Shown here one piece after another: positions 1 through 9,100 of a DNA stretch of 15,326 nt. Under the pieces are notes generated by a model. That model worked only from the letters and a program-made list of their open reading frames with translations, was not told the origin of the DNA and made no database searches. The position numbers were made by a program, and so were the translations under genes. The DNA comes from Acidobacteriota bacterium. Its GTDB lineage: Bacteria; Acidobacteriota; Blastocatellia; Pyrinomonadales; Pyrinomonadaceae. Position 1 is the stretch's first letter, and the number at the start of each line of letters is the position of its first letter. The stretch is taken from contig JAFBAJ010000810.1 in NCBI GenBank assembly GCA_019247865.1, forward strand, positions 1-15,326, read 5' to 3'.

Positions 1-3000
1 TCGTACGTCTTTCTCTGCATCGCGCTGACGCACACGGGCAGATACGAAGAGGCCATCGAGGCCGGACACAAGGCCGTCGAGCGGCTGGGCAGAAATCCGT
101 ACACGCTGACGCGTCTCGCTTCGGCTTATGCCGCCGCGGGGCAGCGCGAGCAGGCGCTCCAATTGCTCGAAGAGATGCAGGCGATGTCGCCTGAGCGCTA
201 CGTCTCGCCGAACCTGCTGGCGACCGTTTATGTGCACCTCAAGCAGTATCAGGACGCGCTGACAGAGCTCGAACGCGCGATGGAGATTCACGACGCGCGC
301 ATCATCTGGCTCGGCGTTGACCCGCAGTTCGACCCTTTGCGCGCAGACCCGCGCTTTCAGGAATTGCTGCGCCGGACGAACAACCCCGCGCCGCAGAGTC
401 GTCTTCCGAAACCGACGACCGGCGAGGCCGCGAGCGGCCGAAAGTTCGCCGCCGCCACCAGAAGAATCACGAGCGAGCCGCGCACCGGGCAGAAGTCTCT
501 GGCCGTCCTGCCCTTCAAGATGATCGGGCCGAAAACAGGCGGCGACACGGGCGACGAATATCTCGGCGTCGGCCTCGCGGACGCGCTCATCACGCGCATC
601 AGCAACGTCCAGCGCCTGATCGTCCGTCCGACGAGCAGCGTCCTGCAATACGCTGAGCAGGGCGATCCGCTGAGCGCGGGCGGCGAGCTGGATGTGGATT
701 ACATCGTGGATGGAAATATCCGCCGCGTCGGTTCCACGCTGCGCGTCTCGGCGCAGCTCTTCAGCGCGAGCGACGGCGCGACGCGCTGGTCTGCGCGCTT
801 CGACGAGAAGCTGACCGACGTGCTGCAACTGGAAGACATCCTCTCGGCGCAGATCGCCGGAGCACTCATCCCGCAGCTCACGGGCGAAGAGCAGGAGCGG
901 CTTGCGAAGCGCGGCACCAACGACCCGCAGGCGTATGAAGCCTACCTGCGCGGCCGTTATCACTGGCACAGCCTGACCGAAGAGGGCTTTGCCAAAGCCA
1001 TCCAGAGTTACGAGCGCGCCATCGAGCTCGACCCGAACTACGCGCAGGCTTACACGGGCATCGCGGACTACTACATCTTCCTCGGCATCTACTGCATCAT
1101 GCCCTTCGCCGAAAGCTCTCTGCTGGCGAAGCAGGCGGCGCAGCGTGCCGTCGAGCTGGACCCGGAGCTGGCCGAAGCGCAGGCCACGCTCGCCTTCGCG
1201 CTCGTCTCGCACGACCTCGACTGGGCAGCGGCCGAAGAGCATCACCAGCTCGCACTCAAGCTCAATCCGAACAGCGCCACCGCGCACAACTGGTACGGCT
1301 TCCGGCTCCTGCAGGAAGCGCGCCTTGACGAATCTCTGGCGGAGATGGAGCGCGCCCTCGAACTGGACCCGGTGACGCCGCTCGTGAAGCAGTCGCTCGC
1401 GTGGTGCCACTATCACTCGCGCCGCTTTGAAGAGGCGATTGCAGTGCATCGCCGGATCATCGAATCCGAGCCGCGATTCGCGTGGGGCCGAATCACGTAT
1501 AGCTGGGCGCTGATCGTCGCCGGGCAGTACGCGGAAGCGGTCGCGGAGGCCGAGAAGGCGGTCGAGTTCGGGAGCGGCAATCCGATGTACCTCGCGGGCC
1601 TCGGCGGAGCTTATGCCGCCGCCGGACGAAACGCAGAAGCGCGCGAAGTGCTGTCGCGCCTGCACGAGATGGCGACGCGGCAGTACGTCTCGCCCTACTT
1701 TCTGGCGCTCATCCATTGTCATCTGGGCGAGCGCGAGGAGGCGATGCTCTACCTGGAAGAGGCGCTCTCCATCAACGACACATGGGTCGTGTGGCTGGTG
1801 GTGGACCCGCAGTTGGACACGCTGCGTTCCGACCCGCGTTACGAAGATTACATCCGCCGCATCGGGCTTGAGCGAGCCGCGCGTCCGGTCATCGCGCGTG
1901 TCGGACAGAGCACAGAGAAGTCCATCGCCGTCCTGCCGTTCAAGCTCATTCAATCCGCGCGCGGCGAAAACACAGACGACAATTACCTCAGCGTGGGGCT
2001 GGCCGACGCTCTCATCACGCGCCTCTCGAACGTGCGCAGCCTGAGCGTGCGGCCGACGAGCGCCATCCTGCGTTACGGCGACGAAGGCACGGGCGCTCTC
2101 AACGCCGGGCGCGAGCTGGGCGTGAACTTCGTCCTCGACGGACGCATCAAGCACGTCGGCGAGCGCATACGCATCTCGCTTCAGCTCCTCAACGTGCAGA
2201 GCGGCGCGAGCATCTGGGCGCACCAGTTCGACGAACAGTTCACGGATGTCCTGAGCCTCGAAGACGCTATCTCGGAACAGCTCGCGCGGGCCTTGATCTC
2301 GCAGCTCACGCAGGAAGAACGCTCCAGGCTCAAGAAGCGCGGGACGGACAACCCGGAAGCTTTTGAAGCTTACCTGCGCGGCCGTTACTACTGGAACACT
2401 TTCACGGTCGAAGGCTTTGCCAAGGCGCTGCTCTCTTACAATCGCGCGGTCGCGCTTGATCCGGACTACGCGCTGCCTTACACGGGCATCGCGGATTACT
2501 ACACCTTCCTCGGCGTCTACGCCATCCTCCCCTTCTCAGAGACCTCTGCGGCGGCCAAAGAAGCCGCGCTCAAAGCGGTCGCGCTGGACGACGAGCTGCC
2601 CGAAGCATACTCCGCGCTCGGCATTGCGACGATGCTCCACGACTTCGACTGGAAGACGGCGGAAGGACATCTCAGGCGCGCGGTGATGCTCAATCCGAAC
2701 TACGCGATGGGCCGTTCGTGGTACTGCTATTTTCTCGGCATGCTCGGACGTTTCGACGAGGCGCTGGCCGAAGTCCGGCGCGCGTATGAGATCGACCCGC
2801 TGACGCCGATCATCCAGCACACGCTGAACTGGACTTACTATCACGCGCGCCGTTATGACGAAGCCCTCGCCTCGACGCGCAGGCTCGTCGCGAACGAGCC
2901 GCAGTACGGACTCGGCTACATCATCTTGTGCCTCGTGCTCTGGCAGACGGGGCAGTTTGCAGAGGCCGTCGCGGCGGGCGAGAGCGCCGTCGCGCTCATC

Positions 3001-3324
3001 GGCCGCAGTCCTTACACGCTGGTCTGGCTCGCCTCTGCGCACGCGGCGGCGGGACACACAGAGCAGGTTCAACGGCTGCTCGATGAGATTCGGGAGATGT
3101 CCGAGACGCGTTACGTCTCGCCGTATCTGCTCTCGCTGGTCTACTGCAATCTGAACGACAAAGAGCGCGCCTTTCAAGAGCTCGAACGCGCCTGGGAGAT
3201 ACGCGACGCGCGCCTCGTCTGGCTCGGCGTTGACCCGCAACTCGACCCCTTACGCTCAGACCCGCGCTTCACAGAACTGCTGCGCAACATCAATTTTCCA
3301 ACGCCCGAAAAAAATAGCTCCTGA
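1..3324 (+). CDS. Tandem TolB-like/TPR modular protein, 5' end outside window
   Basis: The frame is open from base 1 to a TGA at 3322-3324, so at least 1107 residues are visible and the true start is upstream; the ATG at 163 is internal. Two full modules are seen. Each opens with a TolB-like/FlgO-type segment (KSLAVLPFKM at codon 165, KSIAVLPFKL at codon 640, 475 residues apart) and continues as TPR helices (e.g. YERAIELDPNYAQAYTGIADY). Each ends in a conserved cap (WLGVDPQ.DPLR.DPRF). The first ~125 codons are the end of a third copy. In known relatives this arrangement follows an N-terminal winged-helix DNA-binding domain, adenylate cyclase or Ser/Thr kinase domain and acts as a cytoplasmic scaffold or sensor. 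Which of these lies upstream cannot be seen. The stop codon sits in sequence resembling a decayed copy of the 22-bp repeat that follows. Family assignment is firm; function is not. Confidence 0.88.
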   Translation, partial: SYVFLCIALTHTGRYEEAIEAGHKAVERLGRNPYTLTRLASAYAAAGQREQALQLLEEMQAMSPERYVSPNLLATVYVHLKQYQDALTELERAMEIHDARIIWLGVDPQFDPLRADPRFQELLRRTNNPAPQSRLPKPTTGEAASGRKFAAATRRITSEPRTGQKSLAVLPFKMIGPKTGGDTGDEYLGVGLADALITRISNVQRLIVRPTSSVLQYAEQGDPLSAGGELDVDYIVDGNIRRVGSTLRVSAQLFSASDGATRWSARFDEKLTDVLQLEDILSAQIAGALIPQLTGEEQERLAKRGTNDPQAYEAYLRGRYHWHSLTEEGFAKAIQSYERAIELDPNYAQAYTGIADYYIFLGIYCIMPFAESSLLAKQAAQRAVELDPELAEAQATLAFALVSHDLDWAAAEEHHQLALKLNPNSATAHNWYGFRLLQEARLDESLAEMERALELDPVTPLVKQSLAWCHYHSRRFEEAIAVHRRIIESEPRFAWGRITYSWALIVAGQYAEAVAEAEKAVEFGSGNPMYLAGLGGAYAAAGRNAEAREVLSRLHEMATRQYVSPYFLALIHCHLGEREEAMLYLEEALSINDTWVVWLVVDPQLDTLRSDPRYEDYIRRIGLERAARPVIARVGQSTEKSIAVLPFKLIQSARGENTDDNYLSVGLADALITRLSNVRSLSVRPTSAILRYGDEGTGALNAGRELGVNFVLDGRIKHVGERIRISLQLLNVQSGASIWAHQFDEQFTDVLSLEDAISEQLARALISQLTQEERSRLKKRGTDNPEAFEAYLRGRYYWNTFTVEGFAKALLSYNRAVALDPDYALPYTGIADYYTFLGVYAILPFSETSAAAKEAALKAVALDDELPEAYSALGIATMLHDFDWKTAEGHLRRAVMLNPNYAMGRSWYCYFLGMLGRFDEALAEVRRAYEIDPLTPIIQHTLNWTYYHARRYDEALASTRRLVANEPQYGLGYIILCLVLWQTGQFAEAVAAGESAVALIGRSPYTLVWLASAHAAAGHTEQVQRLLDEIREMSETRYVSPYLLSLVYCNLNDKERAFQELERAWEIRDARLVWLGVDPQLDPLRSDPRFTELLRNINFPTPEKNSS

Positions 3325-3330
3325 TGTTTT

Positions 3331-3484
3331 CAGCTCCGCAGGAGGATGTTTTCAGCTCCGCAGGAAAAGTTTGTCAGCTCCGCAGGAAAAGTTTGTTAGC
3401 TCCGCAGGAAGAGTTTGTCAGCTCCGTAGGAAGAGTTTGTCAGCTCCGCAGGAGAATGTTTTCAGCTCCGTGAGGAGCGAGATA
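3331..3484. repeat. 22-bp tandem repeat, seven copies
   Basis: Seven units start at 3331, 3353, 3375, 3397, 3419, 3441 and 3463, always exactly 22 bases apart, with consensus CAGCTCCGCAGGAAGAGTTT followed by GT. They begin seven bases after the stop codon of the upstream gene. Units differ by a few substitutions only; the last one runs into the palindromic repeats downstream. Each unit carries the core AGCTCCGYAGGA, and in two copies it is a full mini-palindrome (CTCC-GCA-GGAG). There are no spacers, so it is not a CRISPR array. No protein is likely to be encoded here. Confidence 0.9.
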
Positions 3485-3661
3485 TTTATAGCCAGCGAAT
3501 AACACCACGAACCAAGCTCCGTAGGAGCGGAATGTTCTGCTGATACATTCCGCTCCTACGGAGCTTAAATCTTGTGTGACGCACGTAAGCTATAAACATC
3601 TCGCTCCTACGGAGCTATGGTCGAAGCTATAAACATCTCGCTCCTAACGGAGCTATGGTCG
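3464..3661. repeat. Cluster of REP-like palindromic repeats around AGCTCCGTAGGAGCG
   Basis: Five copies of the palindromic core GCTCC-GTA-GGAGC, in either orientation and some with one inserted base, lie in about 200 bases. The copy at 3464-3492 runs into GAGATATTTATAGC. Its inverted partner, starting GCTATAAACATCTCGCTCC, lies at 3589-3616. That partner belongs to a 37-base direct repeat (3587-3623) followed at once by a second copy of 38 bases (3624-3661, one extra A). A perfect hairpin sits between the outer inverted pair. This nested head-to-head arrangement looks like REP/BIME-type repeats. Mobility or a RAYT transposase partner is inference; none is in the window. Confidence 0.8.
3514..3566. 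repeat. Perfect 22-bp inverted repeat, 9-base loop
   Basis: The left arm at 3514-3535 begins AAGCTCCGTAGGAGCGGAAT. It is exactly the reverse complement of the right arm at 3545-3566, with the nine bases TCTGCTGAT between them. It lies 190 bases downstream of the TolB/TPR gene. No T-run follows on either strand, so an intrinsic terminator is possible but not strongly indicated. Each arm contains its own smaller palindrome, so cruciform or multi-branched forms are possible. Confidence 0.9.
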
Positions 3662-3662
3662 A

Positions 3663-3775
3663 AGCCACAGAGAGCACAGAAAGCACAGAAAGCACAGAGA
3701 GCACAGAAAGCACAGAGAGCACAGAGAGCACAGAGAATAAAACTTTTCTCTGTGCTCTCTGTGCTCTCTGTGGCT
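3663..3775. terminator. 9-bp tandem units forming a hairpin between convergent genes
   Basis: Units of nine bases (AGCACAGAG or AGCACAGAA) repeat seven times from 3673 to 3735, preceded by the variant AGCCACAGAG. The inverted form follows after a short A/T-rich gap. Bases 3709-3737 pair with 3746-3774 around an 8-base loop (TAAAACTT). The end lies ten bases past the stop of the minus-strand gene at 3785. Placed between two convergent genes, it could stop transcription from both sides. The terminator role is inference; the repeat and hairpin are seen directly. Confidence 0.65.
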
Positions 3776-3784
3776 AACTTGTCT

Positions 3785-5962
3785 TTACTTCACCGGCACG
3801 TCGCTCGCGGTTCCGTACTGGACCGCGCGGAAGCCGCTGGTGCTCTGCTGTATGTACCAGGTGCCGTTGCGGTAGACAGCCGGGTCGTGGCGTCCGTCGC
3901 CGTCGTAGTCGCCCGCGACCGCTGTGTCGGTCGAGCTGCCGAACTGCACTGTGCGGAGGCCCAAAGACGACTGCAACAAGTACCAGGTGCCGTCCGCCGG
4001 ACGATAGACCGCGAGGTCTGCTTTGCCGTCGCCGTCGTAATCGCCCTGCACCGGCACGTCGCCGCTCTGCCCGAACTGCACCGCGCCGTAATTGATCGCC
4101 GCGTCGGGCGAGGTGTACCACGTGCCGTTCGAGGGACGAAACACAGCGAACTCGGTCCGGCCGTCGCCGTTGTAATCAGCCGCTGCGGGTACGTCGCCCT
4201 CTGCTCCGAGCTGCACCGCCTGCAACTCGCCGTTCGAGCTGTTGAGCGCGTACCAGTAACCGTTCGCCGGACGAAAGACGGCGAGGTCTGCTTTCCCGTC
4301 ATTATCGAAATCGCCCGTCACCGGAATGTCGTCTGCGACTCCGAACTGCTGCGCTGTGACGTTGCCGCTCGCGCTGCTGCTGACGTACCAGATGCCGCCG
4401 CGAAAGACCGCCACGTCTGCTCGGCCGTCGCCGTCATAGTCCGCCGGGACGAGCTTGTCTCCGGCCGTGCCGAACGCCGTCGACTTGCCGCCCGCGCAGG
4501 AGCAGTTCTGATACCAGACGCCGTTCGAGGGACGGAAGACGGCGATGTCCGTTTTACCGTCGCCGTCGAAATCCACGCTCGAAGGCGAAGCAGAGCTGCC
4601 GTTCGGCAGGTAGCGCAGCACCGCTATGTCGTCATTGGCGACGGAGCCGACCTGCGTGTGGCCGCCCGCGATGACTTTGCCGTCGGGCTGCACGGCCACG
4701 CCGTACAAAAGGTCTGAGCCGTTGCCGGTCGCCAGCGCGGTCACGATCTTGCCGCAACTGCCGAAGCTGGTATCGAGCGCGCCGTTCGGCAGGTAGCGCG
4801 CGAGCGCGAAGTCCGAGTTGGCTCCGGTCGCGCCCATGCGCGCGAAGCCTGCGGCGACGATCTTGTTGTCGCTCATCACCGCGAGGTCATGGATCTGCTC
4901 TTCATCTGTGCCGAAGGCCGTCTGCACTCTGCCGTTCGTGCCGAAGGTCGTGTCCACCGCGCCGTTCTCGTTGTAGCGGACGAGCGTGAAATCCGGATGG
5001 CTCGCGCGATAGCTGAAGCCGCCGGCGATGATCTTTGATTGTCCGTTGAAGACCTGGAAGGCGACCGCGCGGGCTGCGTCACTCGCGCTGATGTTCGTCT
5101 TGACGATGCCGGTCGTGCCGAAGGTCGTGTCGAGCGTGCCGTTCGTGTTGTAGCGCACGACCGCGATGTCGTCATTGAAAGAGCCGCCGCCCGCATCGAA
5201 GCGGCTGTAGCCGACCTGCACGATCTTGTTCGAGACGGGGTCAATCCCCACGTCGTCCGCCAGGTCGGTCGAGCTGCCGAGCGAAGTGACAGTGATACCG
5301 TTCGTGCCGAACGTCGCGTCGAGCACGCCCGCAGGCGTATAGCGCAGGACTGCGAAGTCAGCCGCGCCGCTGCCCGTAGTACCGCCGACCACGATCCGCT
5401 CTTCGCCGTTGATAGTCTGGATGGTCACGCCCGACGCGACATCGCTCGTTGCAGACACAGACGTGATGGCTGAGCCGTTCGTCCCGAACGTCGTATCCAC
5501 CGTGCCGTCTGCGTTCAGGCGCGTGACGACGAAGTCCGTTTGGTTATTCACGGTCGTGTAGCCCGCGACCAGAATCTTGCCGTCCGACTGCAAAGCCACG
5601 TCGTAAGCCACATCATTCTGCGTGCTGATGTTGATGATAACCTTGCCGCCCGTCCCGAACGTTTCGTCGAGCGTTCCGTTCGCGTTGTAGCGCGTCAGCG
5701 AGGTATGAAAAAAGTTGCCGGAGGCAACACTCGCGCCCGCGACGATGGCCTTGCCGTCCGGCTGCAAAGCCACCGCGTGACCTCTGTCCGCGCTCGTCCC
5801 GATGGGCGTCACGGTCTTGCCGTTCGAGCCGAAGGTGCGATCCAGATTGCCGACCGCCAGCGCCGCGATTGCTCCGGCCAGGAGTAAAGCTCCGGCCAGA
5901 ATGGTCATTAAGATACGCGACAAGCTCGGCCTGAAAGCCTTTGAATGATGGCATGAAAACAT
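3785..5962 (-). CDS. Exported delta-60 repeat protein with C-terminal VCBS/FG-GAP-like repeats
   Basis: This is a 725-residue protein. The ATG at 5962 has an AAGGAG ribosome site at 5973-5978, ten bases upstream. Residues about 16-37 (ILMTILAGALLLAGAIAALA) form a signal peptide or membrane anchor after a long basic N-region. Residues about 38-455 hold seven delta-60-type repeats marked by LDRTFG, LDETFG, VDTTFG, LDATFG, LDTTFG, VDTTFG and LDTSFG, with 'QPDGKxIVAG' between them, which suggests a beta-propeller. From about residue 462 there are six repeats of ~43 residues, each with a D.DGDG.(T/A)D.AVFRP motif resembling calcium-binding VCBS/FG-GAP loops and ending in WY. The first has an odd Cys pair (NCSC). 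A surface or periplasmic structural or adhesive role is plausible; no catalytic motif is seen. It is 163 bases downstream of the BNR gene, with a terminator-like hairpin between. Confidence 0.9.
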   Translation of the reverse strand: MFSCHHSKAFRPSLSRILMTILAGALLLAGAIAALAVGNLDRTFGSNGKTVTPIGTSADRGHAVALQPDGKAIVAGASVASGNFFHTSLTRYNANGTLDETFGTGGKVIINISTQNDVAYDVALQSDGKILVAGYTTVNNQTDFVVTRLNADGTVDTTFGTNGSAITSVSATSDVASGVTIQTINGEERIVVGGTTGSGAADFAVLRYTPAGVLDATFGTNGITVTSLGSSTDLADDVGIDPVSNKIVQVGYSRFDAGGGSFNDDIAVVRYNTNGTLDTTFGTTGIVKTNISASDAARAVAFQVFNGQSKIIAGGFSYRASHPDFTLVRYNENGAVDTTFGTNGRVQTAFGTDEEQIHDLAVMSDNKIVAAGFARMGATGANSDFALARYLPNGALDTSFGSCGKIVTALATGNGSDLLYGVAVQPDGKVIAGGHTQVGSVANDDIAVLRYLPNGSSASPSSVDFDGDGKTDIAVFRPSNGVWYQNCSCAGGKSTAFGTAGDKLVPADYDGDGRADVAVFRGGIWYVSSSASGNVTAQQFGVADDIPVTGDFDNDGKADLAVFRPANGYWYALNSSNGELQAVQLGAEGDVPAAADYNGDGRTEFAVFRPSNGTWYTSPDAAINYGAVQFGQSGDVPVQGDYDGDGKADLAVYRPADGTWYLLQSSLGLRTVQFGSSTDTAVAGDYDGDGRHDPAVYRNGTWYIQQSTSGFRAVQYGTASDVPVK

Positions 5963-6047
5963 TTTATGCGCTCTCCTTCTTGCCTAATTTCGTTCCCATA
6001 CGCTAACGCGAAAAAATTTGGAAGAAGGGGATCACACGAAGAAAAAA

Positions 6048-6119
6048 TTTCACGCAAAGGCGCAAAGACGCAAAGAAAGACATGCTTGCTTTCTTTGCGT
6101 CTTGGCGCTTTGCGTGAAA
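6048..6119 (-). terminator. GCAAAGGC-type hairpin followed by T-run
   Basis: The left arm 6048-6079 (three CGCAAAGR units of eight bases after TTTCA) pairs with 6089-6119, nearly perfectly, around the nine bases ACATGCTTG. Read on the minus strand it begins six bases after the TAA of the BNR gene and is followed by ATTTTTTC, so it fits a Rho-independent terminator for that gene. The same repeat family occurs at 10990-11050 and, as a half copy, at 13781-13797. Confidence 0.75.
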
Positions 6120-6125
6120 CTTCTT

Positions 6126-9100
6126 TTATGGCACGTAGCCAGCAGGCACTGGCACGTCGCCGTTCATGCCGAACTGGTTTGCGCGGAAGCCGTTCGCGCT
6201 CTGCTGTATGTACCAGGTGCCGTCCGTGGGACGAAAGACTGCGAGGTCGGTCTTGCCGTCGCCATCGAAGTCGCCGGGTGCAGGCACGTCTGTCGAGAGA
6301 CCGAACGGCGCGGCGCTAAAGCCCGCAGTGCTCTGCTGCAGGTACCACGTCCGGTTGGACGCGCGAAAGACCGCGAGGTCTGTCTTGCCGTCGCCGTCAT
6401 AATCGCCCGCGACCGTCTTGTCGTCCTGCATCCCGAAAGCCTCTGCGCGCACAGCGCCCGTCGAGCTTTGCAGGATATACCAGGTGCCGTTCGAAGGACG
6501 GAAGACGGCGAAGTCCGTCTTGCCGTCGCCGTCGTAATCTCCCGGCGCAGGATTATCACCGGCCATGCCCCACGGCTGCGCTCTGAAGCCAGCAGTGCTT
6601 TGCTGTATGTACCAGGTGCTGTCGCCCGGACGAAAGACTGCGATGTCGGTCTTGCCGTCGCCGTCATAATCTGAGGCGACCGGCACGTCCGCGCTCTGCC
6701 CGAACTGCGTCGCGCTGAAAGCTCCGTTCGAGCTCTTCATTAAGTACCAGTTGTTATCGCTCGGACGAAAGACTGCGAGGTCTGTTTTCCCGTCGCCGTC
6801 AAAGTCGCCGGGCGTGATCTTGTCTCCGTTCTGCCCGAACGCCTGCGCGACGAAGCCGTTGTCCGTGCTGCGCAGGATATACCAGCCGCCGTTCGAGGGA
6901 CGGAAGACAGACACGTCCGACTTGCCGTCGCCGTCGAAATCCGCGACCGCTGCTGAATTAGCCGTGCGCAGATCCAGCTCGTACATGCCGCGCCCGTGCG
7001 TGGCGATGCGCAGGAAGCGATGCACTTTGTGAATCTCCATGTCGAAGATCGCGATGCGCGGCAAGCCGTTGCTGAAGGGCGTCCACGTCTGCCCTCCGTC
7101 ACGCGAACGATAGACGCCGATGTCCGTGCCAGCATAGAGCGTGCTCGGGTTGTCCGGGTCGATCACGAACGCGCTGACCGGCACGTCCGGAATGCCGAAG
7201 CCCGCGCGAGTCCAGCTCGGAGACGCGGTCGAAAGATTGGTCGTCTTCCAGATGTGCTCGCCGTCCGCGATGCCGAAGCCCGACAGAGTCACATAAGCCA
7301 CATCCACATTGTTCGGATCAAAGACCGCGCGCGCGACATACTTGCCCGCCGGAATCGGCCCCGTAATCTCGGTCAGAGTCGACGAGCCGCCGTTCGTCGT
7401 GAAGACCTGCCCGTTCGTCAAACCGACGAGGCGCACGTTGTCGTTCTGCGGCGAGATGCCGATGGCGCTCACACGCGCGCCGAAGGTCTGGCTGGCGACC
7501 GTCATCGTCGTGCCCTGATTGACTGAGCGATACAGGCGATCCGTGCCGAAGTAGAGCGTGTTCGGCGTGCCCGGCCCGCGCACCATCGGCGCGTAAAAGA
7601 GCACCTGATCCGAGCAGCCGATGCCGTTGTTAGAAGACGTGCCCGTGCAACCGAGAAACGACCCGTTCTGGGTTGTGCCGGTCGGGTTGACCGTAGTGAT
7701 GCGATTAAAGCCGATCTGATTGTTCGGCTGGTTGAAGAAGGTGTGATACATCGTCACGTTGACGTTGTTGGTCGCGTTCTGGTCGATCACAGTCCGCCCG
7801 CCGTCACCTGCGACCGCGCGCACCCACGTGTTGTCCGGCCGCAGAAACTCCGTCCCGTTGTCCTGCGTCCCGCCGATGGTGAAGTAGCGGTCGACCGGAT
7901 GCAGCGCGATGCTCACGAACTGCGTCGCGCTGAAGGTCGAGTTGTTGAGGCTCGTGTAGTTCACGCCCGCGTTCGTGGATTTCCAGATGCCGCCGTCACA
8001 ACCGAAGTAGACGATATTCGGATCGGACGGCGCGACCTCGACGGCGTGCGAGTCCGCGTGCAGCCCTGTGTTCGTGATGGTGAAGCTCGTGCCGCCGTTC
8101 GTAGATTTTTTCAGAATGTTATTGCCCGCCGCGCCGCCCAGATAGATCACATTGGCGTTGGTCGGGTCCATCGAGACCGCGATATCGTAGAAGCATTGCG
8201 TGGTGCAGAAACCATTGACCGCCGTCAGGGTGGTCGGCCACGTCGCGCCGCCGTCAACAGACTTCAGCAGCTGCCCGTTGCTCGTTCCTGTCGCCGCCAG
8301 CACCGTCACCACTCCTCCGACTTTATTGATCGCTAATTCCGAGCGCACGAAGTCTGCGGCGGTTCCAGTCATCAGCGTCTGCGTGAAGGTCGGCGCGGCA
8401 TCGAGCGCGTTCGTCGTCAGATAAATCCCGCCGTCTCCTGTTCCGGCCAGGCCGTACACGGCTGCAATCAGACGGTTCGGATTGCCCGGCTCCATCACTA
8501 TGTCCGTGATCGAGCGATCACCGCCCGCGGCCGTCGCCACCGTCAGCTTCGTGAAGGTCGGAGAGCCGGAGAGCGCGTCGGTCGAGCGATAGAGGCCGCG
8601 CGGCGCAGCCACGTTCGGCTGGCTCCCGCTGATGCCGGCGATGCCCGAAGTGGTCGAAGCGAAAATGATGTTCGGATTGGTCGGATGCACCTGAATCTCG
8701 CTGATCGCGCGGCCGAGAAAGACATCGTTGCCGAGGCCGTCGAGGCCGATTGGCCCGGCGACGACGGGCGTCGTGTCGGCGGTCGTGATGCGATAGATGC
8801 CGACGCCAAAAAAGCTGAGTCCCGAAAGCGTCGACTCGCCCGTGCCGACGTAGACGATGGTCGGGTCTGAGGGCGCGATGGCGATTGCGCCGATGACCAG
8901 AGAGAGAGCGCCGTCCATGAGCGGCGTCCAGGTCGTGCCGCCGTCGAGCGTGCGATAGAGGCCGCCCTGCGCCGTGCCGACGTAAACGATGTTCGGGTTG
9001 GTCGGATGAATTGCGATGGCGCTGACGCGCCCGCTGACGGCAGAGGTCGTGCCCTGCGTCTGTCCGTTCGGGATCGGCGCGGGGCCGATGGGCCGCCACG

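Noticed and set aside
3331..3484. Regular repeats that could be taken for a CRISPR array
   Set aside because: The 22-base units touch each other with no unique spacers, and there are no cas genes in the window.
3617..4717. Plus-strand open frame of 366 codons across the VCBS repeats
   Set aside because: It begins in the palindromic and 9-bp repeats and then runs antisense to the delta-60/VCBS gene; its apparent protein repeats mirror the real gene's repeats.
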